The notes under the pieces were generated by a model, which did not search any database, had not been told where the DNA came from, and was given only the letters and a program-made list of their open reading frames with translations. DNA of 28,052 nt, taken from positions 1 through 28,052 of IMG/VR virus record IMGVR_UViG_3300027746_000080, one strand, 5' to 3'. A program made the position numbers and the translations under genes. This stretch comes from a virus. Positions 17,160 through 24,742 of the stretch are shown piece by piece. Within the stretch, counting starts at the first letter, position 1; each line of letters starts with the position of its first letter.

Positions 17160-17181
17160 ATTGTAATATAATATAGTTATG
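17147..17181 (+). promoter_or_regulatory. Phage late promoter-like motif, copy 2
   Basis: TGAACA (17147-17152), 14 nt, TATAATATAGTTATG (17167-17181). The ATG is the start of the gp10-like gene. The upstream box overlaps the stop region of the previous gene. It could drive only one gene before the convergent minus-strand pair unless transcription reads through. Confidence 0.72.
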
Positions 17182-17583
17182 CCTTACAATATAAAATATC
17201 CAATGCGTAGAAAGATGGCTACAGTACTAAAGAGAGTACTTAAAGCTAATTTTTTAGTAGACACAGGTACTCTAGTAGATTCAGTACGAATCAATGCAGA
17301 GATTAGTGATAGCTTTAATTTAAGGATACAAATAGTAGCTGCTTATTATTTTGGCTTTCTAAATAATGGTACACAAACTATAGGAGCTTATAATCTAATT
17401 AGGCAATTTGATGCAGCATTAGATGCTGATGGAATCTATGCAGAGATTTGGGGAGGATATACTGAATATCTTACAACTAAATATCCTATCTTAGAAATAG
17501 GTAACATACTAGATAGAGGAGGAGATATCCTATTCTCATTTGAGCCTTTATTCGGAGAGTTTTATGGTGAGTTAGATTACTAG
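17179..17583 (+). CDS. HK97 gp10-like head-tail/tail component
   Basis: 134 aa. An N-terminal helical part with VDTGTLVDSVRINAEI (27-42) matches the D-T-G-x-L-x-x-S signature of HK97 gp10-like proteins, followed by beta strands (RIQIVAAYYFGFLNNGT). The C-terminal part is acidic and aromatic. These proteins sit at the head-tail junction. The start is fixed by the late promoter-like motif. Its TAG stop (17581-17583) is interleaved with the stop of the convergent minus-strand gene on the tetramer CTAG. Confidence 0.65.
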   Translation: MPYNIKYPMRRKMATVLKRVLKANFLVDTGTLVDSVRINAEISDSFNLRIQIVAAYYFGFLNNGTQTIGAYNLIRQFDAALDADGIYAEIWGGYTEYLTTKYPILEIGNILDRGGDILFSFEPLFGEFYGELDY

Positions 17584-18308
17584 TCTAAAGTTTTTTTCAT
17601 TCCTAAGATATTAAAGACTAAGACTGCTGACATATCTAGGATATCATTGAACTTACTTAAGTCATTATTGCATAAAGACATGATAGTAGACTCCCATGCA
17701 AATTTCTGCTTCTCCTGTTCTCTCTTTTGCTCCTTAATCTCATCAGCATCATCTAGCACCTCATCATCAGGTACTACATCTACCAATAAATTAGTATAGG
17801 TATTGGTAAAGTTCTCCCTAAATTTAATATACTCAGTTATAAGACCATAGACATCAGTAATCTTATAGTCTAAATACCAATCTAATCTATCTGATGGGCT
17901 GTAATTGTAAGGCTCAATGATATCATCACCATAAACATTCTTAGATGTTCTCCTGTACAGCAATGCTAAGATGTGGCAGAAGTGGTCTAGGTAGTTGTTA
18001 GAGAAGTAATGCTCTAGGTCTATAAACTCTCCTAGACTAATCTTAGTGAATGGCTTGAGTACATACTTATCTAGCTTATTCTTATACCTCTTAGATGGCT
18101 CTGAATTAATCCATTTAATCTGTTCAGTCAATACTGTAAGCTCATCTATATCTAGCTCCTCAAAGTCAGAGATATTGCTATCTGTTAAAGCAGAAAGTAC
18201 ATCAATCTGATAGTTGAACATTCCATCCTCACTGCTCAGCCTCCTGATCTCCAGGAACTGCTCCACTGATATCTGATTCCAATTCTTTGGGAGCTTGAGA
18301 TTCTGCAT
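17580..18308 (-). CDS. Probable tail assembly chaperone, downstream partner
   Basis: 242 aa, minus strand, soluble and acidic. Opens LKLPKNWNQISVEQFLEIRR, a 'W-x-x-I-S-x-E-Q-F' start shared in form with its upstream partner (TLEQFQKIS). The rest is helical, with an acidic DDEVLDDADEIKEQ stretch near the C-terminus. I recall this family as tail assembly chaperone-like in Bacteroidota phages; chaperones bind the tape measure during tail assembly. Its start lies 80 nt inside the upstream gene in another frame. Its stop shares CTAG with the convergent gp10-like gene. Confidence 0.55.
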   Translation of the reverse strand: MQNLKLPKNWNQISVEQFLEIRRLSSEDGMFNYQIDVLSALTDSNISDFEELDIDELTVLTEQIKWINSEPSKRYKNKLDKYVLKPFTKISLGEFIDLEHYFSNNYLDHFCHILALLYRRTSKNVYGDDIIEPYNYSPSDRLDWYLDYKITDVYGLITEYIKFRENFTNTYTNLLVDVVPDDEVLDDADEIKEQKREQEKQKFAWESTIMSLCNNDLSKFNDILDMSAVLVFNILGMKKTLD

Positions 18309-18807
18309 GGTTAGTAATTTTATAAGTTACAAAGGTAAGGTAAGGGATAGAGATATCTGCTTTGAGCTTGCTAAATAGTTTAGCTTTGTGCTTCAAGTGT
18401 GCAGGATCATAATGCTCAGTATTGGATAGGTCAGTCCGTTTGAACATTAGAGCCATGATGTCAGATATATATTCTTTATTATCTTTCTTAACAATCTTTT
18501 CAACAATCCTACTATCTTTAACTGAGAGCTTCATCTCAGCCTTATAAGTATAGCCATCTATCTCTATCTCTTCAACAGGATCTTTCTTATCATAGTTATT
18601 ATTATTGAACTCCTTAACATTAGCTAAGAACAGGTCAAAGTCTACATCCATCTCATCCTCAGTTATACCTAGATACTCAAAGACTTTGCAATGTTTTTCA
18701 AGAGTATCATACTCATCACTGTTATGGATAGCAGATATCTTTTGGAACTGCTCTAGGGTAAGCTCATCCATCTTAGATGGGATTTCTTTGCCGAATAATT
18801 CTATCAT
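18229..18807 (-). CDS. Probable tail assembly chaperone, upstream partner
   Basis: 192 aa, minus strand, Lys/Asp/Glu-rich. Contains MDELTLEQFQKISAI near the start and YLTFVTYKITN before an acidic, low-complexity C-terminus (PKELESDISGAVPGDQEAEQ). The similar openings of this protein and its partner suggest an ancient duplication. The 80-nt overlap recalls the G/G-T pair of lambda-like tails, but the downstream frame is +1 (or -2) and I see no convincing slippery site. The ATG lies 44 nt from the divergent protease gene. These two genes are the only minus-strand genes in the window. Confidence 0.55.
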   Translation of the reverse strand: MIELFGKEIPSKMDELTLEQFQKISAIHNSDEYDTLEKHCKVFEYLGITEDEMDVDFDLFLANVKEFNNNNYDKKDPVEEIEIDGYTYKAEMKLSVKDSRIVEKIVKKDNKEYISDIMALMFKRTDLSNTEHYDPAHLKHKAKLFSKLKADISIPYLTFVTYKITNHAESQAPKELESDISGAVPGDQEAEQ

Positions 18808-18819
18808 AGTTTCTAATTT

Positions 18820-18854
18820 TTGAACAAATATAAAAAAAATATAATATAGTTATG
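18820..18854 (+). promoter_or_regulatory. Phage late promoter-like motif, copy 3 (divergent region)
   Basis: TGAACA (18821-18826), 13 nt, TATAATATAGTTATG (18840-18854), ATG being the protease start. The same 44-nt gap must also serve the minus-strand chaperone genes. On the minus strand it offers TATATTTG (complement of 18824-18831), a -7-like element 16 nt before their ATG but without a good -33 box. Confidence 0.75.
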
Positions 18855-19814
18855 ACAAAAGATATACCAATCTATAAAATTACTATAGATCCTGAGTATT
18901 CAGATGGTGAAGAGTTAGGGATTGAGCAGATAGCTTTCACCTCTACTCCTGCTATTGTTACTAAAGGAATGGCATTTGATGAACACAAAAAATTGTTTTT
19001 CTCAGATGACTTAAAGTATAGAGTAGTAGCTCCTGCCATGATACCTATGGAGATATATAGGAATGATGAGAATGATGAAGAGTACTATGTACAATTTACA
19101 GCTGAGACTATTGAGCAAATTCATTCTAAGTTCATGCAAGACCTTACTAATAGGAATGTATTTAACCTAGAGCATGATACTGATAAGACTGTACCTGCTT
19201 ATGTACTTGAGGCATGGATAGTAGAAGATCCTAAGAAAGATAAAGCCTACTCAAGCTATGGTATTGAAGTACCTAAAGGCACATTAATGGTAACAGCTCA
19301 GGTAACTGATAAAGAGTACTATAATGAACTAGTAGCAAATGAGCAGATAGGATTCTCAATAGAGGGATTTCTAGGATTAAAACTAAGTAATCAATTAAAT
19401 AATAAATATAGTATGAATAAATTACCTGATGGAGAACATCTAATCGAAGGTAAAATCTATGTCGTAGTAGACGGTGAGATTACTGAGATAAAAGATGCAC
19501 CTGTTGCTGCTGAAGAGGCATTAACGGAAGAGATTGCACTAGAGACAGTAGTAGAAGAGGAAGTAGTTACAGAGACACCTGCCACAGAAGAGATGGCTAT
19601 AGATCCTGCTGCTGATGCTGAAGCTATACTAGCTATAGTACAACCTGTAATTGATGAGCAAATCAATGCTATTATAGCAATGATAGCTGATTTAAGAAAT
19701 CACGTTGAAGAAATGATGGCTGAAGATGTTGCTAGTGAGGAAGTAGTAGCTACTAAATTATCACAGCATGATAAGTTCAGTATGGTGAGTAAATTTTTAA
19801 ACAATAATAACTAA
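18852..19814 (+). CDS. XkdF-like prohead protease with scaffold tail
   Basis: 320 aa. The N-terminal two-thirds fit XkdF-type phage serine proteases: YRVVAPAMIP (56-65), NLEHD (105-109, candidate catalytic His), EAWIVEDPKKDKAYSSYGI (120-138) and GFSIEGF (167-173, candidate Ser). Residues from about 215 on are a Glu/Ala/Val-rich helical region resembling scaffold, so protease and scaffold are probably fused. It processes and shapes the procapsid. Start is set by the late motif. It lies 16 nt before the capsid gene. Confidence 0.8.
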   Translation: MTKDIPIYKITIDPEYSDGEELGIEQIAFTSTPAIVTKGMAFDEHKKLFFSDDLKYRVVAPAMIPMEIYRNDENDEEYYVQFTAETIEQIHSKFMQDLTNRNVFNLEHDTDKTVPAYVLEAWIVEDPKKDKAYSSYGIEVPKGTLMVTAQVTDKEYYNELVANEQIGFSIEGFLGLKLSNQLNNKYSMNKLPDGEHLIEGKIYVVVDGEITEIKDAPVAAEEALTEEIALETVVEEEVVTETPATEEMAIDPAADAEAILAIVQPVIDEQINAIIAMIADLRNHVEEMMAEDVASEEVVATKLSQHDKFSMVSKFLNNNN

Positions 19815-19830
19815 ATAAAAAACAAAAAAA

Positions 19831-20766
19831 ATGAGTAGAAAATTAAGATTTAACTTGGACATTGATGCATCTGCATTATTACAAGCAAACAGTGAGGCTT
19901 TTTATAGCCGAGCTTATTTGAATGAGGAAGTAGTAGACAACTATCGTACACTACCAGGAGTAAAGTATAAGACTAAAATTTCAAATGTAGTATTTGGTCA
20001 AGTTTTACAAGAGGAGAACTGCGGATGGAATGCTAGTACTGATGACCTTGCATCTGTAGAGATTGATGTATGTGGATTATCTGCAATGGCACAAATTTGT
20101 CAGTTTGACTTAGAGCAGTCTTTTGTATCATTACAAATGACTAAAGGATCTAATGGTGATTTCACTGTTGCATCTTTTATGGATTACTATTGGAATGAGA
20201 TGTCAAAGACTATTGCTGAGAATGTAGAGAAGTTACGTTGGTCAGGTGATACTGATTCAGGTACTGCTGCTTTAGCTTTATGTGATGGATATAAGAAGTC
20301 TTTAGTAGCTGATGCTGCTAATGTAATTGATATTGCATCTCCTATAGCTATTACACCATCAAATGTACTTGCTAAATTAGCTTTAGTATATGCTGCAATT
20401 CCTGCTGCTGTAATTGCTAATCAAGAGGAGCTACGAATCTATGTATCATCTCCTGTAGCTACTGCTTATCGTGCTGCTGTTGCTGCATCAAACACTCAGG
20501 CTAACTTAACACAAGCATTAGATTTCTCTTATCTTGGAATAAAGATGGTACTTTGTCCTGGAATGCTTAGCAAGTCTACAATCGTAGCTTCACCTCGAAA
20601 TAATTTTATCTATGCTTTTGATGCTGAAGGCGATGGTAAAGCACTGAGAGCCATTAACTTAGCTGATACTATTGCTGAGCCTGTTATCAGAACTCGTGCT
20701 AATATGAAAGTAGGATTTACTCACGTTAATGGTACTGAGATTGTATTCTACAACTCTGCTACATAA
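19831..20766 (+). CDS. Major capsid protein
   Basis: 311 aa, with no membrane or enzymatic motif. It directly follows the protease/scaffold gene, has the length of a small HK97-fold capsid protein, and reads as a Bacteroidota phage capsid: RTLPGVKYKTKISNVVFGQ, then CGWNASTDDLASVEIDV and the terminal KVGFTHVNGTEIVFYNSAT. Its codon use differs from the neighbours: 7 of 11 arginines are CGT/CGA, whereas other genes use almost only AGA/AGG. This fits very high expression. The A-rich leader (AAAAAAACAAAAAAAATG-like) has no Shine-Dalgarno. A 7-bp hairpin follows the stop. Confidence 0.85.
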   Translation: MSRKLRFNLDIDASALLQANSEAFYSRAYLNEEVVDNYRTLPGVKYKTKISNVVFGQVLQEENCGWNASTDDLASVEIDVCGLSAMAQICQFDLEQSFVSLQMTKGSNGDFTVASFMDYYWNEMSKTIAENVEKLRWSGDTDSGTAALALCDGYKKSLVADAANVIDIASPIAITPSNVLAKLALVYAAIPAAVIANQEELRIYVSSPVATAYRAAVAASNTQANLTQALDFSYLGIKMVLCPGMLSKSTIVASPRNNFIYAFDAEGDGKALRAINLADTIAEPVIRTRANMKVGFTHVNGTEIVFYNSAT

Positions 20767-20785
20767 TTAACTAATTTATAAATCT

Positions 20786-20805
20786 AAGGGAGTGAAAGCT
20801 CCCTT
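20786..20805 (+). promoter_or_regulatory. Hairpin after the capsid gene
   Basis: AAGGGAG (20786-20792) pairs with CTCCCTT (20799-20805) around TGAAAG. Only a short T-stretch follows, so it may be a leaky terminator or an mRNA-stabilising 3' end that raises capsid over tail tube expression. Confidence 0.55.
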
Positions 20806-20822
20806 TACTTAAAACATATACA

Positions 20823-21362
20823 ATGAGCTGTGAAGCATTACAATCAATCCAAAAAAACTGCTCCAACAATATTGGAGGGATAAAAAATGTATGGGTAAAC
20901 CAACAAGATGAGATTACTACAGCTGTTCCTATAGTACCTTCAGGTACTTGGCAGATAACTTCTATAACTGTAGGTGATCCATGTGTACCTTTTGCTATTA
21001 ACAGAAACACAGGTAACTATACTGAGGATACTGCAGTAGACCTAATCAATGGATCTAGCTTTGTTACTCAGACTATTACTCTAATGTTCAATCGTAGAGA
21101 CAAAGATAAGTCAGAAGCTATCAATGTACTTGGATCAGGTCAGCAGTATTTAGCTGTATTTATCCAGGATGCAAATGACAAATATTGGTACTTTGAGAAT
21201 GTACAACTTACTGCAACAGGTGAGGGATCAGGTACAGCTCGTGCTGATGGTTCTAAATATTCCGTTACACTTTTGGCGGAAGCAGAACACTTGGCTTATG
21301 AGGTGCTTAGTACAGTAATTACAGGCAATCCAACAGACTTTCCACCTGCTGTACAATCGTAA
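20823..21362 (+). CDS. Major tail tube protein
   Basis: 179 aa. The opening CSNNIGGIKNVWVNQQDEI and the later SFVTQTITLMFNRRDKDKSE, YLAVFIQDANDKYWYFEN and SKYSVTLLAEAEH stretches follow the beta-sandwich tail tube pattern that I recall in Bacteroidota siphophages. It forms the stacked hexameric tube. It is the gene after the capsid, within the protease-capsid-tube transcript, and is followed by a strong terminator. Size is normal for the family. Some CGT arginine codons are used (2 of 4), as in the capsid gene. Confidence 0.75.
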   Translation: MSCEALQSIQKNCSNNIGGIKNVWVNQQDEITTAVPIVPSGTWQITSITVGDPCVPFAINRNTGNYTEDTAVDLINGSSFVTQTITLMFNRRDKDKSEAINVLGSGQQYLAVFIQDANDKYWYFENVQLTATGEGSGTARADGSKYSVTLLAEAEHLAYEVLSTVITGNPTDFPPAVQS

Positions 21363-21380
21363 TTTAACACCCTAATAATT

Positions 21381-21410
21381 AAAGCTCTAGTAATACTAGG
21401 GCTTTTTTTT
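21381..21410 (+). terminator. Strong Rho-independent terminator of the capsid operon
   Basis: AAAGC-T-CTAGT (21381-21391) pairs with ACTAG-G-GCTTT (21395-21405), 11 pairs including one T-G, 3-nt loop, then an 8-T run (21403-21410). A late promoter-like motif begins at the very next base. Confidence 0.92.
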
Positions 21411-21444
21411 TAAACATTTTTCTACTCTGTTATAATATAGTTAT
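21411..21444 (+). promoter_or_regulatory. Phage late promoter-like motif, copy 4
   Basis: TAAACA (21411-21416), 14 nt, TATAATATAGTTAT (21431-21444). Here the gene starts 2 nt further on (ATATG), so the motif is conserved independently of the start codon. That argues for a DNA or promoter signal rather than a translation signal. It sits directly after a strong terminator, where a promoter is needed. Confidence 0.8.
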
Positions 21445-21786
21445 ATGATATACATTAAAAAAGATGAGGTCAATCAGATTATCCTTACTCTCACTGAGGT
21501 AAGTACACTGCCTACTCCTTATTATTTATTTGTTTTTCAGAATGAAATGGACAAGCTGTCTGCACCTATTACATTCTACACTGCTGATATATCAGCTTAT
21601 CCTGAACGATTTAATCAGTTTGAGCTCGATGAGCCTGTAGATTTGGAGTTAGTCAAAGGACAGTATACATATAGTATCTATGAGTCAACTATCACACCTC
21701 CAACTATTGCAAACTCTACAGGGTTTGTGATTGAAGAGGGCAGGATGGTAGTAAGTGGACCAATAGTATCATCAATTTATGAGTAA
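21445..21786 (+). CDS. Small head-region structural protein (hypothetical)
   Basis: 113 aa, beta-rich. Starts MIYIKKDEVNQIILTLTEVS and continues PYYLFVFQNEMD, AYPERFNQFELDEP and TYSIYES. I recall this pattern as a common small virion-associated protein next to capsid and portal genes in Bacteroidota phages. It lies at the head of the portal-connector-lysis transcript. Exact role unknown: connector, decoration or fibre-related function are all possible. Confidence 0.6.
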   Translation: MIYIKKDEVNQIILTLTEVSTLPTPYYLFVFQNEMDKLSAPITFYTADISAYPERFNQFELDEPVDLELVKGQYTYSIYESTITPPTIANSTGFVIEEGRMVVSGPIVSSIYE

Positions 21787-21788
21787 TT

Positions 21789-23099
21789 ATGGCATTAAAA
21801 GATTTTTTTAAAACAGTAAAGCATGAAATAGTAGAGGGATATCAATCATTCTCTACTCCATTCCTTAAAGTAGGAGGTGCTAATCTTACACTACCTTATG
21901 TAAATGGTAGGAATCAGACTAATGGATACATCCCCTTTGGGCAGGATAACCTATTTCCTGAGCTACTCAATCAGATATTCTATAGCAGTCCATTACATGG
22001 CTCTATTGTAGGGTATAAAGTGAATGCAGCTGTAGGTGGTGGATTTAATATAGTAACTGATAGACTAACACCTCAAGATAGACTAGAGCTATATACATTA
22101 GAGAGAAAATTAAACATAAAAAAGATAGTTCCTGCAGTAACTCAGCAACTAATACTGCATAATAGAATATATTTTAAGCTATGTTTTGATGACAAAATGA
22201 AACTCACTAAGATAGTCAATCTATCCCCTGAGAAACTTAGAATAAACTTAGATAGAAAGAGATACTATATCTGTGATGATTGGGCTAGTAGGATTGGAGT
22301 ACAGGAGATAAGGAGATACACTCCTACCTCTAGAGATTATGAGCAGTTATTTGTGTATGAGGTTGAAAGCATTGGTCAGGATTTCTATTCTTTGCCATCC
22401 TATACATCAAGTTTAAATTATGCATTTTTGAGTGGCGAGCTTTCATATTTTGCTAAAAGTAATATACAAAATTCAGTCTTTCCTAGCTTTGCTATGATGT
22501 TTCCTAAAAGACCTCAGTCTGAGGAGGAGAAGAACATGATAAGAAATACCATTGATAGATTGAAAGGTGCTGCGAATGCAGGTAAAGCTGTGGCATTCTT
22601 TGCTAATAGTCAGGACCAACTACCAAAAATAGAGTCACTACCAACCAATGGTAATGATAGTCTATTTCAAGAGGCATCACAGCTGAACACTGAGCAGATT
22701 TGTTTTAGTCATACCATTGATCCTATACTTATGGGAATCCGTACTACAGGCTCACTAGGTAATGGCTCAGATATTAAGCAGGCTTACATCATATTTGAGA
22801 AAAATGTAGTAATGCCATTGAGAGATATGGTAGCTGACATCTTTAATGAGTTACTATTTATAGCTAAAATTGATGCAGATTTCACTATCAATAACTATCA
22901 AATTATAAACGAGGCTATAGTAGAGCTTGAGGGAGATACCTCTAAGACTAATGATGCACTTAATAGTCTATCACCATTAGTAGCTACTAAAGTACTTGAG
23001 ACTATGACCGAGAATGAAATTAGAGCCTTAGCATCACTACCTCCTGTACAGGGAGGAGATAAGAGCAAATCACAAATTGCACAAACACCTATACTATAA
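21789..23099 (+). CDS. Portal protein
   Basis: 436 aa. Shows the portal layout: an N-terminal wing (PFGQDNLFPELLNQIF, then SSPLHGSIVGYKVNAAVGGG), a central helical stem with SQLNTEQICFSHTIDP-like residues around 290-305, and a helical C-terminus (ENEIRALASLPPVQGG). The portal forms the dodecameric DNA gate at the capsid vertex and binds terminase. It starts 2 nt after the previous gene and overlaps the connector gene on TAATG. Finding portal far from terL, after the capsid, is unusual. Confidence 0.8.
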   Translation: MALKDFFKTVKHEIVEGYQSFSTPFLKVGGANLTLPYVNGRNQTNGYIPFGQDNLFPELLNQIFYSSPLHGSIVGYKVNAAVGGGFNIVTDRLTPQDRLELYTLERKLNIKKIVPAVTQQLILHNRIYFKLCFDDKMKLTKIVNLSPEKLRINLDRKRYYICDDWASRIGVQEIRRYTPTSRDYEQLFVYEVESIGQDFYSLPSYTSSLNYAFLSGELSYFAKSNIQNSVFPSFAMMFPKRPQSEEEKNMIRNTIDRLKGAANAGKAVAFFANSQDQLPKIESLPTNGNDSLFQEASQLNTEQICFSHTIDPILMGIRTTGSLGNGSDIKQAYIIFEKNVVMPLRDMVADIFNELLFIAKIDADFTINNYQIINEAIVELEGDTSKTNDALNSLSPLVATKVLETMTENEIRALASLPPVQGGDKSKSQIAQTPIL

Positions 23100-23665
23100 T
23101 GCTATACTTTATAACAGAAACTTACTTAAAGAATAACACACCCATCACAGCTAATGTAGATGTAAACAATGTTACTCCTTACCTAGCTACTCAAGCTCAA
23201 CTGAGAATTATGCCTATCTTAGGTACTACATTCTATAATGACTTGCTAACTAAGTACAATGCTCAGACATTAGATCCTGATGAAGAGACTTTAGTAACAT
23301 TCATACAGCCTATTATAGCATGGAGAGCAGCTGAAGATGCTGTCTTTGGTCTATCTCTACAGCTAAAGAATAAAGGATTGCAATCTCAGTTCGGAGATAA
23401 CAGCTCATCTGTAGATAGAGGTACAATAGCATTCAGTATGGAACACTATGCACAAAAGGCTGCATTCTTTGAGCAAAGATTAATAAGATACTTACTTAAG
23501 AACAGAGCTTTGTATCCAATATTCACCGGTACTACTAACCGAGATACTGACTTAAGACCTATGATAGATGGCTGTAGCTGTTTATCTAATGGCTTGCTAG
23601 AGTGCAATGGTCTATGTGGAGGTGCAGGGAACAATGGATATAACAATTCAATCTTAATAATATGA
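23099..23665 (+). CDS. Head-tail connector-like protein (DUF6712-like)
   Basis: 188 aa. FITETYLKNNTPI at the start, ATQAQLRIMPILGTTFYNDL and FIQPIIAWRAAEDAVFGLSL, then helical FFEQRLIRYLLKN resemble the DUF6712 connector family found beside Bacteroidota phage portals. The C-terminal 30 residues are Cys/Gly/Asn-rich (CSCLSNGLLECNGLCGG) and look like an added, possibly metal-binding or disordered tail. It overlaps portal by one base and the next gene by ATGA. Confidence 0.7.
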   Translation: MLYFITETYLKNNTPITANVDVNNVTPYLATQAQLRIMPILGTTFYNDLLTKYNAQTLDPDEETLVTFIQPIIAWRAAEDAVFGLSLQLKNKGLQSQFGDNSSSVDRGTIAFSMEHYAQKAAFFEQRLIRYLLKNRALYPIFTGTTNRDTDLRPMIDGCSCLSNGLLECNGLCGGAGNNGYNNSILII

Positions 23666-23823
23666 AGCACTCAGGAGTCTTATCAATTATAGTATTCAGT
23701 ACAGGATACTTAACAGGCATAGCATTAGTATGTGAGCCTGCTCTATATCTTAAGCTAGCAGGAGCTAGTATAATAGGCTACCTTAGTTTTATTCTAGCAT
23801 TACAATGGGAGGGACACGAATGA
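23662..23823 (+). CDS. Small two-pass membrane protein in the lysis cassette
   Basis: 53 aa with two hydrophobic segments (residues 6-23 and 29-46) and almost no soluble part. Its ATG overlaps the connector stop, and its TGA overlaps the ATG of the holin at 23820. It may be a holin partner or antiholin. No family is recognised. Confidence 0.6.
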   Translation: MKHSGVLSIIVFSTGYLTGIALVCEPALYLKLAGASIIGYLSFILALQWEGHE

Positions 23824-24281
23824 AAGCACAACTATCACTACTACTAATATCAATTCAATCCAAACTTTTGACACTTATCTCTATATGCTTTGCATTCTTT
23901 TTACCAATAAGTGGTATTCTTATAATGATAGGAGTATTAATATCTATTGATACTATCACAGGCATTTGGAAAGCTAAGAAGTTAGGGGAGAAAATAACTA
24001 GCAGAAAGCTCTCATCTATCATTAGTAAGTTAGCACTCTATGAAGTTACTGTGATTATGTTCTTTTTAATAGACCAATTCATACTTAATGATATCATACT
24101 AACTTTTTTTAGTGTACCATTCATGCTCACTAAGATAGTTGCATTGGTTCTAGCTAGTATAGAGGTGATGTCAATTAATGAGAATTATAAAGTAGTAAAA
24201 GGCATAGACTTATGGCAGTCAATGAAGCTATTATTTGCAAGAGCTAAAGATATTAAAGAAGACCTAAACAAACTGAAATGA
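23820..24281 (+). CDS. Holin-like membrane protein
   Basis: 153 aa from ATG 23820; an in-frame ATG at 23805 is less likely because 23820 gives the usual ATGA overlap. Three to four hydrophobic helices (about 10-45, 72-92 and 95-120) surround [17 protein letters not shown] and [15 protein letters not shown], a pattern of the phage holin 4/toxin-secretion family. It would open the inner membrane to release endolysin. The downstream endolysin and spanin genes confirm the cassette. Confidence 0.78.
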   Translation: MKAQLSLLLISIQSKLLTLISICFAFFLPISGILIMIGVLISIDTITGIWKAKKLGEKITSRKLSSIISKLALYEVTVIMFFLIDQFILNDIILTFFSVPFMLTKIVALVLASIEVMSINENYKVVKGIDLWQSMKLLFARAKDIKEDLNKLK

Positions 24282-24742
24282 CTAGATGGGAACTTACATC
24301 TAAATACGGCACTGCTAATGTAACAGGTGCAGGATACTTAGTAAAGATTAAGCTACCTTATCCAATGCGTATAGCTTGGGACTTAGACAGCACTGTCAAT
24401 ACTATGATGTGCCATAAGTTAGTGGCTTCTAATTTTACAGCTGTATTCTGTGAGTTATTATCTGAATATGGATACGATAAGATTAAGGAGTTAGGGATAG
24501 ATTTATTCGGTGGATGCTTTAACTATAGAAAGATGAGGGGGGGTGCAGCACTATCCATGCACTCATGGGGAATAGCAATAGACTTAGATCCTGCTAGAAA
24601 TCTACTTAAAGAATCATCGAAAACTGCTAGATTTGCAAGACCTGAGTATCAGAAGATGATAGATATTTTCTACAAGCATGGTTTTATATCTTTGGGTAGA
24701 GAGAAGAACTACGATTGGATGCACTTTGAAATAAAAGAATGA
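24278..24742 (+). CDS. M15-family peptidase endolysin
   Basis: 154 aa. The VanY/M15 zinc motif [12 protein letters not shown] (93-104; His95, Asp102) and the second site DWMHFE (146-151; His149) are intact. Such enzymes cut peptidoglycan stem peptides. There is no signal peptide, so export should need the holin. A G7 tract (24537-24543, in KMRGG) is unusual in this AT-rich genome. Overlaps holin and spanin by ATGA on each side. Confidence 0.88.
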   Translation: MTRWELTSKYGTANVTGAGYLVKIKLPYPMRIAWDLDSTVNTMMCHKLVASNFTAVFCELLSEYGYDKIKELGIDLFGGCFNYRKMRGGAALSMHSWGIAIDLDPARNLLKESSKTARFARPEYQKMIDIFYKHGFISLGREKNYDWMHFEIKE

